This document shows, piece after piece, positions 1 through 11,122 of a stretch of DNA of 64,000 bases (its first letter is position 1; every line of letters starts with the position of its first letter). The notes beneath the pieces were generated by a model. The model was not told where the DNA came from, made no database searches, and worked only from the letters and a program-made list of their open reading frames with translations. Source of the stretch: Pogostemon cablin (Eukaryota; Streptophyta; Magnoliopsida; Lamiales; Lamiaceae); the NCBI GenBank assembly GCA_023678885.1, contig JAHCLQ010000822.1, forward strand, positions 23,160 through 87,159, given 5' to 3'. The translations under genes were made by a program, and so were the position numbers.

Positions 1-3000
1 TAATGCATGATAGATTCAACGTTTAAAGACTTATTATCTCTTCATTTAATCAAATCATTGAATAAAGAACTCGTTTCCTTATGATTTAAGAAAGGATAAA
101 CAACATATAATGCATGATAGATTCGACGGTTAAAGACTCATTATCTCTTCATTTAATCGAATCATTGAATAAAGAACTCGTTTCCTTATGAGTTAAGAAA
201 GGATAAACAACATATAATGCATGATAAATTCGACGTCTAAATACTCATTATCACTTCTTTTAAACGAATCTTTGAATAAAAAACTCCTTTCCTTATGAGT
301 TAAGAAAGCATAAACAACATATAATGCATGATAGATTTGACGTTTAAATACTCATTATCTCTTCATTTAATTGAATCATTAAATAAAGAACTCGTTTCCT
401 TATGAGTTAAGAAAGGATAAACAACATATAATGCATGATAGATTCGACGTTTAAAGACTCATTATCTCTTCATTTAATCGAATCATTGAATAAAGAACTC
501 GTTTCCTTATGAGTTAAGAAAGGATAAACAACATATAATGCATGATAAATTCGACGTCTAAATACTTATTATCACTTCTTTTAAATAAATTTTTGAATAA
601 AAAACTCCTTTCCTTATGAGTTAATAAAGGAGAAACGATATATAATGCATGATAGATTCGACGTTCAAATACTTATTATCTCTTCGTTTAATCGAATCAT
701 GAATAAAGAACTCATTTCTTTATGAGTTAAGAAAGGATAAACAACATATAATGCATGATAGATTCAACGTTTAAAGACTTATTATCTCTTCATTTAATCG
801 AATCATTGAATAAAGAACTCATTTCCTTATGATTTAAGAAAGGATAAACAACATATAATGCATGATAGATTCGACGTTTAAAGACTCATTATCTCTTCAT
901 TTAATCGAATCATTAAGTAAAGAACTCGTTTCCTTATGAGTTAAGAAAGGATAAACAACATTTAATGCATGATAGATTTGACGTTTAAATACTCATTATC
1001 TCTTCATTTAATTGAATCATTAAATAAAGAACTCGTTTCCTTATGAGTTAAGAAAGGATAAACAACATATAATGCATGATAGATTCGACGTTTAAAGACT
1101 CATTATCTCTTCATTTAATCGAATCATTGAATAAGGAACTCGTTTTCTTATGAGTTAAGAAATGATAAACAACATATAATGCATGATAAATTCGACGTCT
1201 AAATACTCATTATCACTTCTTTTAAACGAATCTTTGAATAAAAAACTCCTTTCCTTATGAGTTAAGAAAGGATAAACAATATATAATGTATGATCGATTC
1301 GACGTTCAAATACTTATTATCTCTTTGTTTAATCGAATCATTGAATAAGGAACTCATTTCATTATGAGTTAAGAAAGGATAAACAACATATAATGCATGA
1401 TAGATTCAACGTTTAAAGACTTATTATCTCTTCATTTAATCGAATCATTGAATAAAGAACTCGTTTCTTTATGATTTAAGAAAGGATAAACAACATATAA
1501 TGCATGATAGATTCGACGTTTAAAGACTCATTATCTCTGCATTTAATCGAATCATTGAATAAAGAACTCGTTTCCTTATGAGTTAAGAAAGGATAAACAA
1601 CATATAATGCATGATAAATTCGACGTCTAAATACTCATTATCACTTCATTTAAACGAATCTTTGAATAAAAAACTCGTTTCCTTATGAGTTAAGAAAGGA
1701 TAAACAACATATAATGCATGATAGATTCGACGTTTAAAGACTCATTATCTCTTCATTTAATCGAATCATTGAATAAATAACTCGTTTCCTTATGAGTTAA
1801 GAAAGGATAAACAACATATAATGCATGATAAATTCGACGTCAAAATACTCATTATCACTTCTTTTAAACGAATCTTTGAATAAAAAACTCCTTTCCTTAT
1901 GAGTTAAGAAACGATAAACAACATATAATGCATGATAGATTTGGCGTTTAAAGACTCATTATCTCTTCATTTAATTGAATCATTAAATAAAGAATTCGTT
2001 TCCTTATGAGTTAAGAAAGGATAAACAAGATATAATGCATGATAGATTCGACGTCTAAATACTCATTATCACTTCTTTTAAACGAATCTTTGAATAAAAA
2101 ACTCCTTTCCTTATGAGTTAAGAAACGATAAACAACATATAATGCATGATAGATTTGGCGTTTAAAGACTCATTATCTCTTCATTTAATTGAATAATTAA
2201 ATAAAGAATTCGTTTCCTTATGAGTTAAGAAAGGATAAACAAGATATAATGCATGATAGATTCGACGTCTAAATACTCATTATCACTTCTTTTAAACGAA
2301 TCTTTGAATAAAAAACTCCTTTCCTTATGAGTTAAGAAAGGATAAACAATATATAATGTATGATAGATTCGACGTTCAAATACTTATTATCTTTTTGTTT
2401 AATCGAATCATTGAATAAAGAACTCATTTCTTTATGAGTTAAGAAAGGATAAACAACATATAATGCATGATAGATTCAACGTTTAAAGAGTTATTATCTC
2501 TTCATTTAATCGAATCATTGAATAAAGAACTCGTTTCCTTATGATTTAAGAAAGGATAAACAACATATAATGCATGATAGATTCGACGTTTAAAGACTCA
2601 TTATCTCTTCATTTAATCGAATCATTGAATAAAGAACTCGTTTCCTTATGAGTTAAGAAATGATAAACAACATATAATGCATGATAAATTCGTAAACGAA
2701 TCTTTGAATAAAAAACTCGTTTCCTTATGAGTTAAGAAAGGATAAACAACATATAATGCATGATAGATTCGACGTTTAAAGATTCATTATCTCTTCATTT
2801 AATCGAATCATTGAATAAAGAACTCGTTTCCTTATGAGTTAAGAAAGGATAAACAACATATAATGCATGATAAATTCGACGTCTAAATACTCATTATCAC
2901 TTCTTTTAAATGAATCTTTGAATAAAAAACTCCTTTCCTTATGAGTTAAGAAAGGATAAACAACATATAATGCATGATAGATTTGACATTTAAACACTCA

Positions 3001-3626
3001 TTATCTCTTCATTTAATCGAATCATTGAATAAAGAACTCGTTTCCTTATGAGTTAAGAAAGGATAAACAACATATAATGCATGATAAATTCGACGTCTAA
3101 ATACTCATTATCACTTCTTTTAAACGAATCTTTGAATAAAAAACCCCATTCCTTATGAGTTAATAAAGGATAAACAATATATAATGTATGATAGATTCGA
3201 CGTTCAAATACTTATTATCTCTTTGTTTAATCGAATCATTGAATAAGGAACTCATTTCTTTATGAGTTAATAAAGGATAAACAACATATAATGCATGATA
3301 GATTCGACGTTTAAAGACTTATTATCTCTTCATTTAATCGAATCATTGAATAAAGAACTCGTTTCCTTATGATTTAAGAAAGGATAAACAACATATAATG
3401 CATGATAGATTTGACGTTTAAAGACTCATTATCTCTTCATTTAATCGAATCATTGAATAAAGAACTCATTTCCTTATGAGTTAAGAAAGGATAAACAACA
3501 TATAATGCATGATAAATTCGACGTCTAAATACTCATTATCACTTCTTTTAAATAAATTTTTGAATAAAAAACTCCTTTCCTTATGAGTTAAGAAAGGATA
3601 AACGATATATAATGCATGATAGATTC
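1..3626 (+). repeat. 107-bp satellite array, block 1
   Basis: About 34 head-to-tail monomers, all in the same orientation. Taking taatgcatgat as monomer start, the first copies begin at 1, 108, 215, 322, 429 and 536, a strict 107-bp period. Subtypes alternate. A-type reads gatagattcgacgtttaaag; B-type reads gataaattcgacgtctaaat with a caaacg-like 3' half; C-type reads gacgttcaaatactta; D-type has gatttgacg and cattaaataaag. The variant gattcaacg recurs with its gatag at 9, 757, 1399 and 2469, spacings of 748, 642 and 1070 bp (7, 6 and 10 monomers), so higher-order structure is present but irregular. One shortened monomer lies near 2690. The block starts before the window and is cut at monomer position 17 by the copia insertion. 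The short open frames are by-products of the repeat. Confidence 0.97.
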
Positions 3627-4829
3627 TGTTGGCAATTGGATCGTGCGGATCAACGTGATCGTTAGGATAAACAGTTAAACAAATCAGCGGAAGCAATTGA
3701 ACCGTTTACCTTACTTCTGGGTTAGTGTAGAGGTTGATCGTTGCAGAGAACCACCTCTCGATCTTCTGCTGTATGACCCAAGTGTGATCCTGCTGTTGTG
3801 TGGGCAACAGTCTGCAGGATCTCTCAATCTGCTTCTCTTCCCTTCTCTCACCAAAAGAGGCGCAGGAATAATCTCAGGGTTCCAGGAAGCTGAGTTCACT
3901 TATATATTGGGCTACAGCAGGGACTAGGAGGAGAAATTGGGCTGGGCCTCAATTGAATTTAATTAACCAAGCTTAGCCCAAAGCTTTTAATTAAATCCAA
4001 TAATAATAATATAATCCACTAAAATATTATTACTGCACTACCCGTCCAATCCCAAAATTATGTTCTGGGCTCCTTCTTATTATAAGCCCGACAGTCTCCC
4101 CATGTTTAAGATATACAATGCCCATTAATTAATTAAGTTACTGACAACTCAAATTAATTAATATCTCATCCGAGAGTAGTACCACTCAACCTTATTATCA
4201 TGCCGGAAATTAATCAACTTGCAAGATTTACATGATAAACCTTATGAGCTCCTCAAGGGGACATCATCAACCTATGACGGACATGGATTCCTTCTACAAT
4301 CAACAGCACACCATAGATACAGCACTACTTCCCAACTCACCGAGTTTGTTGATTTAATACTTATAAATCTCACCCATTGATGAATCAAAGAAATACATAC
4401 TGCCCTACGTGTCGAGGTTATTGTATAGGGATTAAGAGGACGAACTTCCATAATAACAGAGATCAAGTTCTACTATATAGTCAGTATAAGAAGAACGACC
4501 TCAGGCAGTCCTGCTCAATACACACAAGTGCACTAATGTGATTCTATAGCCAAGACAAGCTAATACCAAACCACACTACAACCATACCGATAGAGAGTCC
4601 CCGTCTATCTCAGTTGTGAGCATCTGTTTATACTTTATAAGGAAACCGATAATATGATCTTCCGCGTGTTGTCGCACAACATATTATCTACAGTATAAAG
4701 CAAATGGACTATTGCATCATGCATATAAAATAAATTATAAGATGCAATCATTTGACCAATGATTCTCATTTCAAATATTGTTATGACATTGTTCATACTA
4801 AAGCTAGACTTTTAGTATACAATCCAACA
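3627..4829 (-). repeat. Element 1 LTR, 3' copy (1203 bp)
   Basis: Starts TGTTGGCAATTGG and ends GTATACAATCCAACA on the plus strand. It pairs with 9866-11064. By eye the copies differ at roughly a dozen bases plus one 4-base indel (cactacttcccaac against cactcccaac, near 4324), about 1% divergence, so the insertion is fairly young. The LTR is rich in GGGC/GCCC words in AT-rich sequence. A minus-strand TATATAAG near 3900 is a candidate TATA box. The 4272-4466 and 3711-3899 frames lie inside the LTR and are not genes. Confidence 0.93.
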
Positions 4830-4840
4830 ATCTCCCACTT
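4830..4840 (-). other. Polypurine tract of element 1
   Basis: The minus strand reads AAGTGGGAGAT directly before the LTR start TGTTGG, the usual copia arrangement. This is the expected plus-strand DNA priming site and fixes both the LTR edge and the element's orientation. The identical tract recurs at 11065 and 15776. Confidence 0.88.
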
Positions 4841-5700
4841 ATACTAAAAGACTATGCTGTCATGTCTTCCGCTTCGTTCATAGCATTCTTTAGATTAAGC
4901 TTCCTTATTCGCCGAAGCATAAGGAACCGCTTTCATCTACTTTATCTTCTTCTTGTGTCTCAAAGACACATTCACTTAGATAAATTTACATGCTAAACGA
5001 GTATGGACTGTATCCTTTTATGAAACTTGAGATAAGCATAACATCCTTTCATGTGATCCGTATTACCGTGATCAAATGGATGTATTTTGCCTTTCTTAAG
5101 TCCTTCATCACTACCGCTTTAATAATCGTACCCATACGCCCGATAATACTCTTTCATTGTCTCCAATGAGCAAGATACTATCTACGTATAGTACAAGAAA
5201 CACCACCACGTTTCCGTCACTCTTTACAACACACAAGACTCATCCGCTCATTGATTTAAATCCATGCCACTGGATTATCTAATCAAAACAGATGCTTCAC
5301 AATCTTAAATCTTGCTTTAGTCCATCGCTGGACACTTTTAAGCTTACTATCAAAATGCTATTAGTACTTTGCAATGAATTACTCTGGTTGCTTCACATAG
5401 ATGTTTTCCTCAAGACTTCCAATCAGGAAAGCTGTCTTGACATCTATTTGCTGTCCCTCATAATTTAATATGAGCAGCAATAAATAAAAGAATCCGGATC
5501 AATTTAAGCATAGCTACCAGCGAATATGTTCACTCATAATCGAACCATTTCTTTCTGAGTACACCTTTTCGCAACAAGCTTTGCTTTCAAGGTTTTCACC
5601 TTTCTGTATGGTCCTCTTTTATTTCCTATGATCACTTGCAATGGCTTTTACACCATTTTAGTGATCTTTCAAGCTCCAGACTTAATTTAGAATCCGTAGA
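4841..5700 (-). pseudogene. Copia reverse transcriptase relic, element 1
   Basis: Read on the minus strand, scattered frames resemble copia RT. The catalytic-motif region at 5177-5188 translates VLYVDS-ILL, where the family has YVDD, so the second catalytic aspartate codon is now serine. Near 4900-4940 the remnant ends with VPYASA, the usual C-terminal end of copia RT. After that the sequence jumps at about 4872 to the polypurine tract. Element 2 has some 620 bp more here (15815-16445), including RNase H, so element 1 has lost that segment. Many frameshifts and stops; not functional. Confidence 0.8.
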
Positions 5701-6720
5701 TTCTATTTCAACATTCATTGCACCTTACTAAGATTCCGCATTTTAATCTTGTAGTGCTATGTCGTATCCGTGGGATAATACCATGTTCACTAAGGATCAA
5801 GTCTCACGACTCTCCCAAACATATATTTATGAGTTGTCACACAACCCTCCCACTACGACAAGGCACTACATGTAATTGTGTATCAGACGTGACACGCGTT
5901 GCAGTTTACCTTGTGGTATATCCTCTTGTACACTTGGTAATTATACTTAGTGTTTTCCTCTCACTTCCTTTAGAACAACTTATACATGGGCTTGTGATTT
6001 ATTACATAGTCCTTTTCCAAAAATCTGGTTATTGTGTTAACAATTACCCTTCGATCTTTTGGACTAAATAAATCACTATCCATTTTTCTAGAATATCCCA
6101 TATACAGACAAACGTTTCACGAATTACTGTATCTAGGGCATATCCATAAAATGAATTTAATTATTCCAAATAATTCATCATCTATCTAATCATAACCATA
6201 AGAGCCTAATACCTTCTACCCACCACACCATTCAGCTGGGGCATTCCCGGTGTAGTCAACTTGAGATTTAATCTCAACTTCTGATCAATAGCTCCTAACT
6301 ATCCCAAGAGGTATTCGCCATCATGATTGAATCATAATGACTTAATATATTTTCCATGACGCTTCACTGTACCAGCCTTACAATTCTTGAATTAATCAAA
6401 GAATTTAGACATGCAGTGCATCATATAAATATATTGGTTTCCAGAATAATCTTCGAATATTCATAACCACCTCTCGCCTGGGTAATATTAGGTTCGCTTG
6501 AATCAGAATGAACTAATTCCAACATATATATCTTTGGCTCTACACCCCACAGCCTTGAAAAGGCAGTTAATCAATTTTACTTCCAAGCACGACTCGCAAG
6601 TCCGATAGTTTCCACTTCAGATAAACCTTACGGTCTATCGGCTATCAACTTTTGAATCCTACTCAAGTAAAATGAATTAGTCTTAGACGCCAAATGTATG
6701 TTTAGTTCATCTCCGAAGGT
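5701..6720 (-). pseudogene. Copia integrase relic, element 1
   Basis: Minus-strand fragments in order from high to low coordinate: TCESCLEVK (about 6560-6612) matches the second half of the HHCC zinc finger; EDYSGNQYIY (about 6410-6460) matches the region after the first catalytic Asp; FNHDGEYLLG (about 6303-6345) matches the second Asp region; and TPGMPQLNGVVGRR (about 6211-6255) matches the third catalytic region, with Gly where Glu is expected. Downstream the integrase continues to a C-terminal GYAL part and then jumps to a FxGYP-like part near 6100, missing about 60 codons. Element 2 shares that gap. Dead gene. Confidence 0.72.
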
Positions 6721-7990
6721 TCCTTTCTCTTACTAATTTTAGAAGATGCATTATTAATTATTATTTATTGCATCTGTGGGATGAACATGATTTAAGAGTA
6801 TACTTATTATCCACCAACGTACTTTAACGGATTAAAGCCTCATTCCTCATTACTATGACCATGTCATTTAAATGAAATGAAGTGTCCATCCGTTAATGCA
6901 TAGAAACCGAAATCAAATTCTTTCTATGAAATGTACGTAAAGGCAATTTCTCATAATAAATCGTTTATTCTTATCATGAGATAAATAAACAACTCCCACT
7001 GCAATAGCCACTACCTTTGTAGTTTTACTCATGTCATTACAATCTTATCCTTACTAAGTGAAAAACATTTAGTGATTCCAGTATCTACATACTACGAGTC
7101 AGTAGATGCCATCACTAATCATGTTTAAACCATTTGTAAATAAGATATTAACCTTGTTCAGTTTATGATGAAAATGGCTTTCCTTTGCCACGTGTTTTTG
7201 TCAGAGGTTTCCCACCATTTACATCCTCTTGTAATTCAGGTGGAACTTACTCAAAACGTCTAGGCAATTATGAAGAATGAAATTGACTTAGGTTTCCCTT
7301 TCAATTTCTATTCCAAGCTTTTCCAATTCATTCATCAATTCAACCATGATCTTCTGCCTTTTAATTTACTCAAGTATCCGAAGAGTTACATGAGATCATC
7401 ATATTTCTATGAACCTCTCATCTCTTCACTAGAGACTTTAATAGGCATCATGAGACGTCCTTTGTGAGAATACACATGTATTTTCTTAAGCAGTAATTTT
7501 CAAAACCAAGATTCTTTTCTAATCATCTAATTTGGACAAGTAAATATAATGTCTTTTAGTTAACAATTAGTGAAATAAAACCATTCAAAATTCAGAGAAT
7601 CACAAATAAATTTACCGATCAAATCTTCGAATTTTATTCTTTTATATCGATTCCCTCAAAACAATATAAAATAAAATTCACCGACATCTCAAGCACCGTG
7701 ATTCTGCAAGCCACGTTAGTGTGGACGTTTACAAACCCGAACATTTACAAGAGAAGGTTTTACCCATTAATTTCATTTGTCAACCTAACTTTATGACAAA
7801 ATAATTAATAGTCGGTTACTCTTTAGCCATGCAAATAATAGCAGTGACTCCGTTGGGGAGGATACTAATTATTTACACCTAAGTGTACACCATTATTTGA
7901 TCCCATGTCCACTGCGCGAGCTTATGTGCCTTACAGTTGGAGAAGTACACACGCGCTCGGGTAGCTTCCTACAATCATCAATTATAAGTT
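6721..7990 (-). pseudogene. Copia protease and probable gag relic, element 1
   Basis: The minus strand at about 6991-7030 encodes SKTTKVVAIAVGVVYL, resembling the stretch downstream of the copia protease active site before integrase. The rest, up to about 7990, lies where gag should be and is collinear with element 2 (17800-19080), but I cannot read a convincing gag domain or zinc knuckle. The plus-strand frame 7270-7467 is a shadow. Protease-end assignment is moderate; gag is by position only. Confidence 0.5.
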
Positions 7991-8165
7991 TGTACCAGTG
8001 TACCGCACACAAACTCATCCGTTAGGGAGGAAGGCCTATGCCAACACGCAAGTTTATGTGCCACATTACAAACAATAATTATTTATGAAGTCTGTACCAG
8101 TGATCCGTAAATAAACTCATCCGTTAGGGAGGAAGGCCTATGCCAACACGCAAGTTTACTCACAT
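7991..8165 (-). repeat. Tandem duplication (~102 bp x 2) in element 1 leader
   Basis: Two copies of a unit containing actcatccgttagggagga and the following ggcctatgccaacacgcaag; aaactcat occurs at 8011 and 8113 (102 bp apart). The same duplication is in element 2 (19107 and 19211), so it is ancestral to the family. Function unknown. Confidence 0.8.
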
Positions 8166-9851
8166 CACTTACAAACCAATAATGGAGGCCGCGGGAATTT
8201 ATTACCAATCCCCTCTCCCACTTAGTTATTTAACACCGAGGGTTTTAAACATGCATATAATATTTCATAAATAAAATATACATCTTGGCATGCTTCTATT
8301 AACAGCAATTTAAATAAATAAATCACATAGAACATGCCTTTCACATATACAACAATAATTGACAATTAAATCAATTAATCAGTTATATAACATAATTAAT
8401 TGTATAAATAGTGGATCAATTAATTTTGGGCCCAAGAGCAACAAATTAACACAAAATGAGCAGCAGATTAAATAATTAATCAAGCCCATTATCCATGTCC
8501 CATAATCTTAGCCCAAAATCTAATTAAGTCCACCAAGCCCACTAGCACAATTAGTCCATTAATATAATTAATTATCATGCTTGGCCCATTATCCACAATT
8601 AATTAAAAACAGCAATTAATATTGGCCCAGCAGCCCAAAACACATTTTAATTAAATTGGACCCATAAGCCCAACAACCAAATTAAAATAAATTGAGCCAG
8701 CCTTTTATTTATTACTGAATTGGGCCCTTATAATTAAACCATCAGCTCATGAACTACAGAATCAAGCCCAAATCCACTTTAATTAAAATAGAGCCCACCA
8801 GCCCAATATCCTTTTGATTAAAGCTTGGGCCCAAATCCCAGCCCAAAACCAAATAAAAAAGAAGCCCAACAAGGCAGCCCAAATACTGCTGCCCTAATCC
8901 GCTCAGCCGCAATCTCTTGCGTTCAACCCCTTGCTGCCGACAGCTGTCCAGACATTCACCACGAGATGGCCAGAATGGAGGGCCGACCACAGGGTCCGAT
9001 CATCCACAATTAGCACCACTGACTGATTGCGATGGTTACCCACCAGGAACGACGAATTCCAGGGCTTGCCGGAGTCCTCCAGGACTTGAACGCCTCGCTC
9101 GGAATCGCAGCCAACTCGCCGGAACCACCATGGAGTCACCTGGAAGCTTCTTTCGACTCACAACAGACTCGCCCGAGTCCAGCATCAGACGCGCTCGGAA
9201 CGCCGCTGACAGAAACGAGCGCCGCGATTCCGATCAGTTGGAGTCGTGCAGTCGGAAGTCCCAGTTGGAGTGTCAACCAACGCCTGGAAGAGACTCGATC
9301 GAAGTCTGTTCTCGCAGGGATGCCACATTAGACTCGACCGGAAGCCTTCTATTCTCGCTTGGAAGAACTCTGTGAACCCACCAGAATCAGACACGTTCGA
9401 TCCTGTCCACGATCGTGTCGCTAGGATGCAGCCCCTAGTTTGCCATGGCCGCCGTCATCCGTGGCAGTCGTCAGAACCCGCTGTCGATCTACACGGTAGA
9501 TGGCTATCACTCGATGCTGTTCTGACTTCTGATATCATCGATCGCCCAGTTCGAACAAGGCTGGCCTTAGGCGCCCCTGTCGTTCAGTCACCAGCGCTAC
9601 CTTCGCCAAGGCTTTCTATCTTTGTACTTCATACTTTTCAGGGTTACATTCAAACATTCGTACTTCTGGGTTTCTCATCATACAACGTGTGTGTGATGTC
9701 CAGATTATACAGAATAGTGAAAATAATTCAAAAACACACTTAGGGTCTCACGAGATAAACAATAAAACAAACCCTTACATTCATGTGACTATATCCGGAT
9801 GAAATCACATAATCACATAACTAATGAATCACGTCTCACCACGAAACCAAC
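8166..9851 (-). other. Element 1 untranslated leader
   Basis: Sequence between the gag remnant and the primer site. From about 8430 to 8880 it is AT-rich and studded with TGGGC/GCCCA words. From about 8890 to 9640 it becomes clearly GC-richer, with overlapping short frames on both strands (8917-9375 plus, 8903-9139 minus, 9246-9743 plus). None shows a recognisable domain and I treat them as chance. The GC-rich block is absent from element 2, whose leader is different. It could be captured host DNA or a lineage-specific leader. Confidence 0.6.
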
Positions 9852-9863
9852 GCTCTGATACCA
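9852..9863 (-). other. Primer-binding site, tRNA-iMet type, element 1
   Basis: The minus strand reads TGGTATCAGAGC, complementary to the 3' end of plant initiator tRNA-Met, two bases inside the LTR end (CCAACA-AT-TGGTATC). This is the standard copia minus-strand primer site and confirms the LTR at 9866-11064 as the 5' LTR. Confidence 0.93.
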
Positions 9864-9865
9864 AT

Positions 9866-11064
9866 TGTTGGCAATTGGATCGTGCGGATCAACGTGATCG
9901 TTAGGATAAACAGTTAAACAAATCAGCGGAAGCAATTGAACCGTTTACCGTACTTCTGGGTTGGTGTAGAGGTTGATCGTTGCAGAGAACCACCTCTCGA
10001 TCTTCTGCTGTATGACCCAAGTGTGATCCTGCTGTTGTGTGGGTAACAGTCTGCAGGATCTCTCAATCTGCATCTCTTCCCTTCTCTCACCAAAAGAGGC
10101 GCAGGAATAATCTCAGGGTTCCAAGAAGCTGAGTTCACTTATATATTGGGCTACAGCAGGGACCAGGAGGAGAAATTGGGCTGGGCCTCAATTGAATTTA
10201 ATTAACCAAGCTTAGCCCAAAGCTTTTAATTAAATCCAATAATAATAATATAGTCCACTAAAATATTATTACTGCACTACCCGTCCAATCCCAAAATTAT
10301 GTTCTGGGCTCCTTCTTATTATAAGCCCGACAGTCTCCCCATGTTTAAGATATACAATGCCCATTAATTAATTAAGTTACTGACAACTCAAATTAATTAA
10401 TATCTCATCCGAGAGTAGTACTACTCAACCTTATTATCATGCCGGAAATTAATCCACTTGCAAGATTTACATGATAAACCTTATGAGCTCCTCAAGGGGA
10501 CATCATCAACCTATGACGGACATGGATTCCTTCTACAATCAACAGCACACCATAGATACAGCACTCCCAACTCACCGAGTTTGTTGATTTAATACTTATA
10601 AATCTCACCCATTGATGAATCAAAGAAATACATACTGCCCTACGTGTCGAGGTTATTGTATAGGGATTAAGAGGACGAACTTCCATAATAACAGAGATCA
10701 AGTTCTACTATATAGTCAGTATAAGAAGAACGACCTCAGGCGGTCCTGCTCAATACACACAAGTGCACTAATGTGATTTTATAGCCAAGACAAGTTAATA
10801 CCAAACCACACTACAACCATACCGATAGAGAGTCCCCGTCTATCTCAGTTGTGAGCATCTGTTTATACTTTATAAGGAAACCGATAATATGATCTTCCGC
10901 GTGTTGTCGCACAACATATTATCTACAGTATAAAGCAAATGGACTATTGCATCATGCATATAAAATAAATTATAAGATGCAATCATTTGACCAATGATTC
11001 TCATTTCAAATATTGTTATGACATTGTTCATACTAAAGCTAGACTTTTAGTATACAATCCAACA
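9866..11064 (-). repeat. Element 1 LTR, 5' copy (1199 bp)
   Basis: Direct repeat of 3627-4829, adjacent to the primer site and so the transcription-driving LTR. TATATAAG on the minus strand near 10138-10146 is a candidate TATA box. It ends CAATCCAACA at 11064 and is followed not by satellite but by the start of another internal region. Confidence 0.92.
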
Positions 11065-11122
11065 ATCTCCCACTTATACTAAAAGACTATGCTGTCATGT
11101 CTTCTGCCATACATCTGATTCC
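11065..11122 (-). mobile_element. 58-bp scrap of a second copia copy
   Basis: Begins with the polypurine tract (atctcccactt on plus) and continues gctgtcatgtcttctgcc to ctgattcc, matching 15776-15833 of element 2 with about one mismatch. The satellite resumes immediately (tatgagttaag). This is the 3' internal end of another element joined to the shared LTR, cut at a few bases of homology (ttcc) with the satellite word gtttcctt. Confidence 0.85.

Larger units (their letters stand above)
3627..11064 (-). mobile_element. Ty1/copia LTR retrotransposon relic, element 1
   Basis: A 7.4-kb element on the minus strand, bounded by two direct LTRs that start TGTTGG and end CCAACA. Read on its own strand the order is LTR, initiator-Met primer site, long leader, gag/protease remnant, integrase, reverse transcriptase, polypurine tract, LTR, which is the copia order (integrase before RT). 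No frame is open and most of the RNase H region is missing. The left flank is gattc (3622-3626) inside a satellite monomer. The right LTR is not followed by gattc but by more internal sequence, so the right end is rearranged. The pol peptides resemble the Angela/Ikeros/Tork side of copia, but lineage is uncertain without a tree. Confidence 0.93.

Noticed and set aside
1..3626. CRISPR-like regular repeats
   Set aside because: The period is constant but there are no unique spacers: the whole 107 bp repeats, and the context is a plant satellite.
8917..9375. 152-codon plus-strand frame in element 1
   Set aside because: Antisense to the element, in a GC-rich leader where several frames overlap on both strands; no domain recognised.
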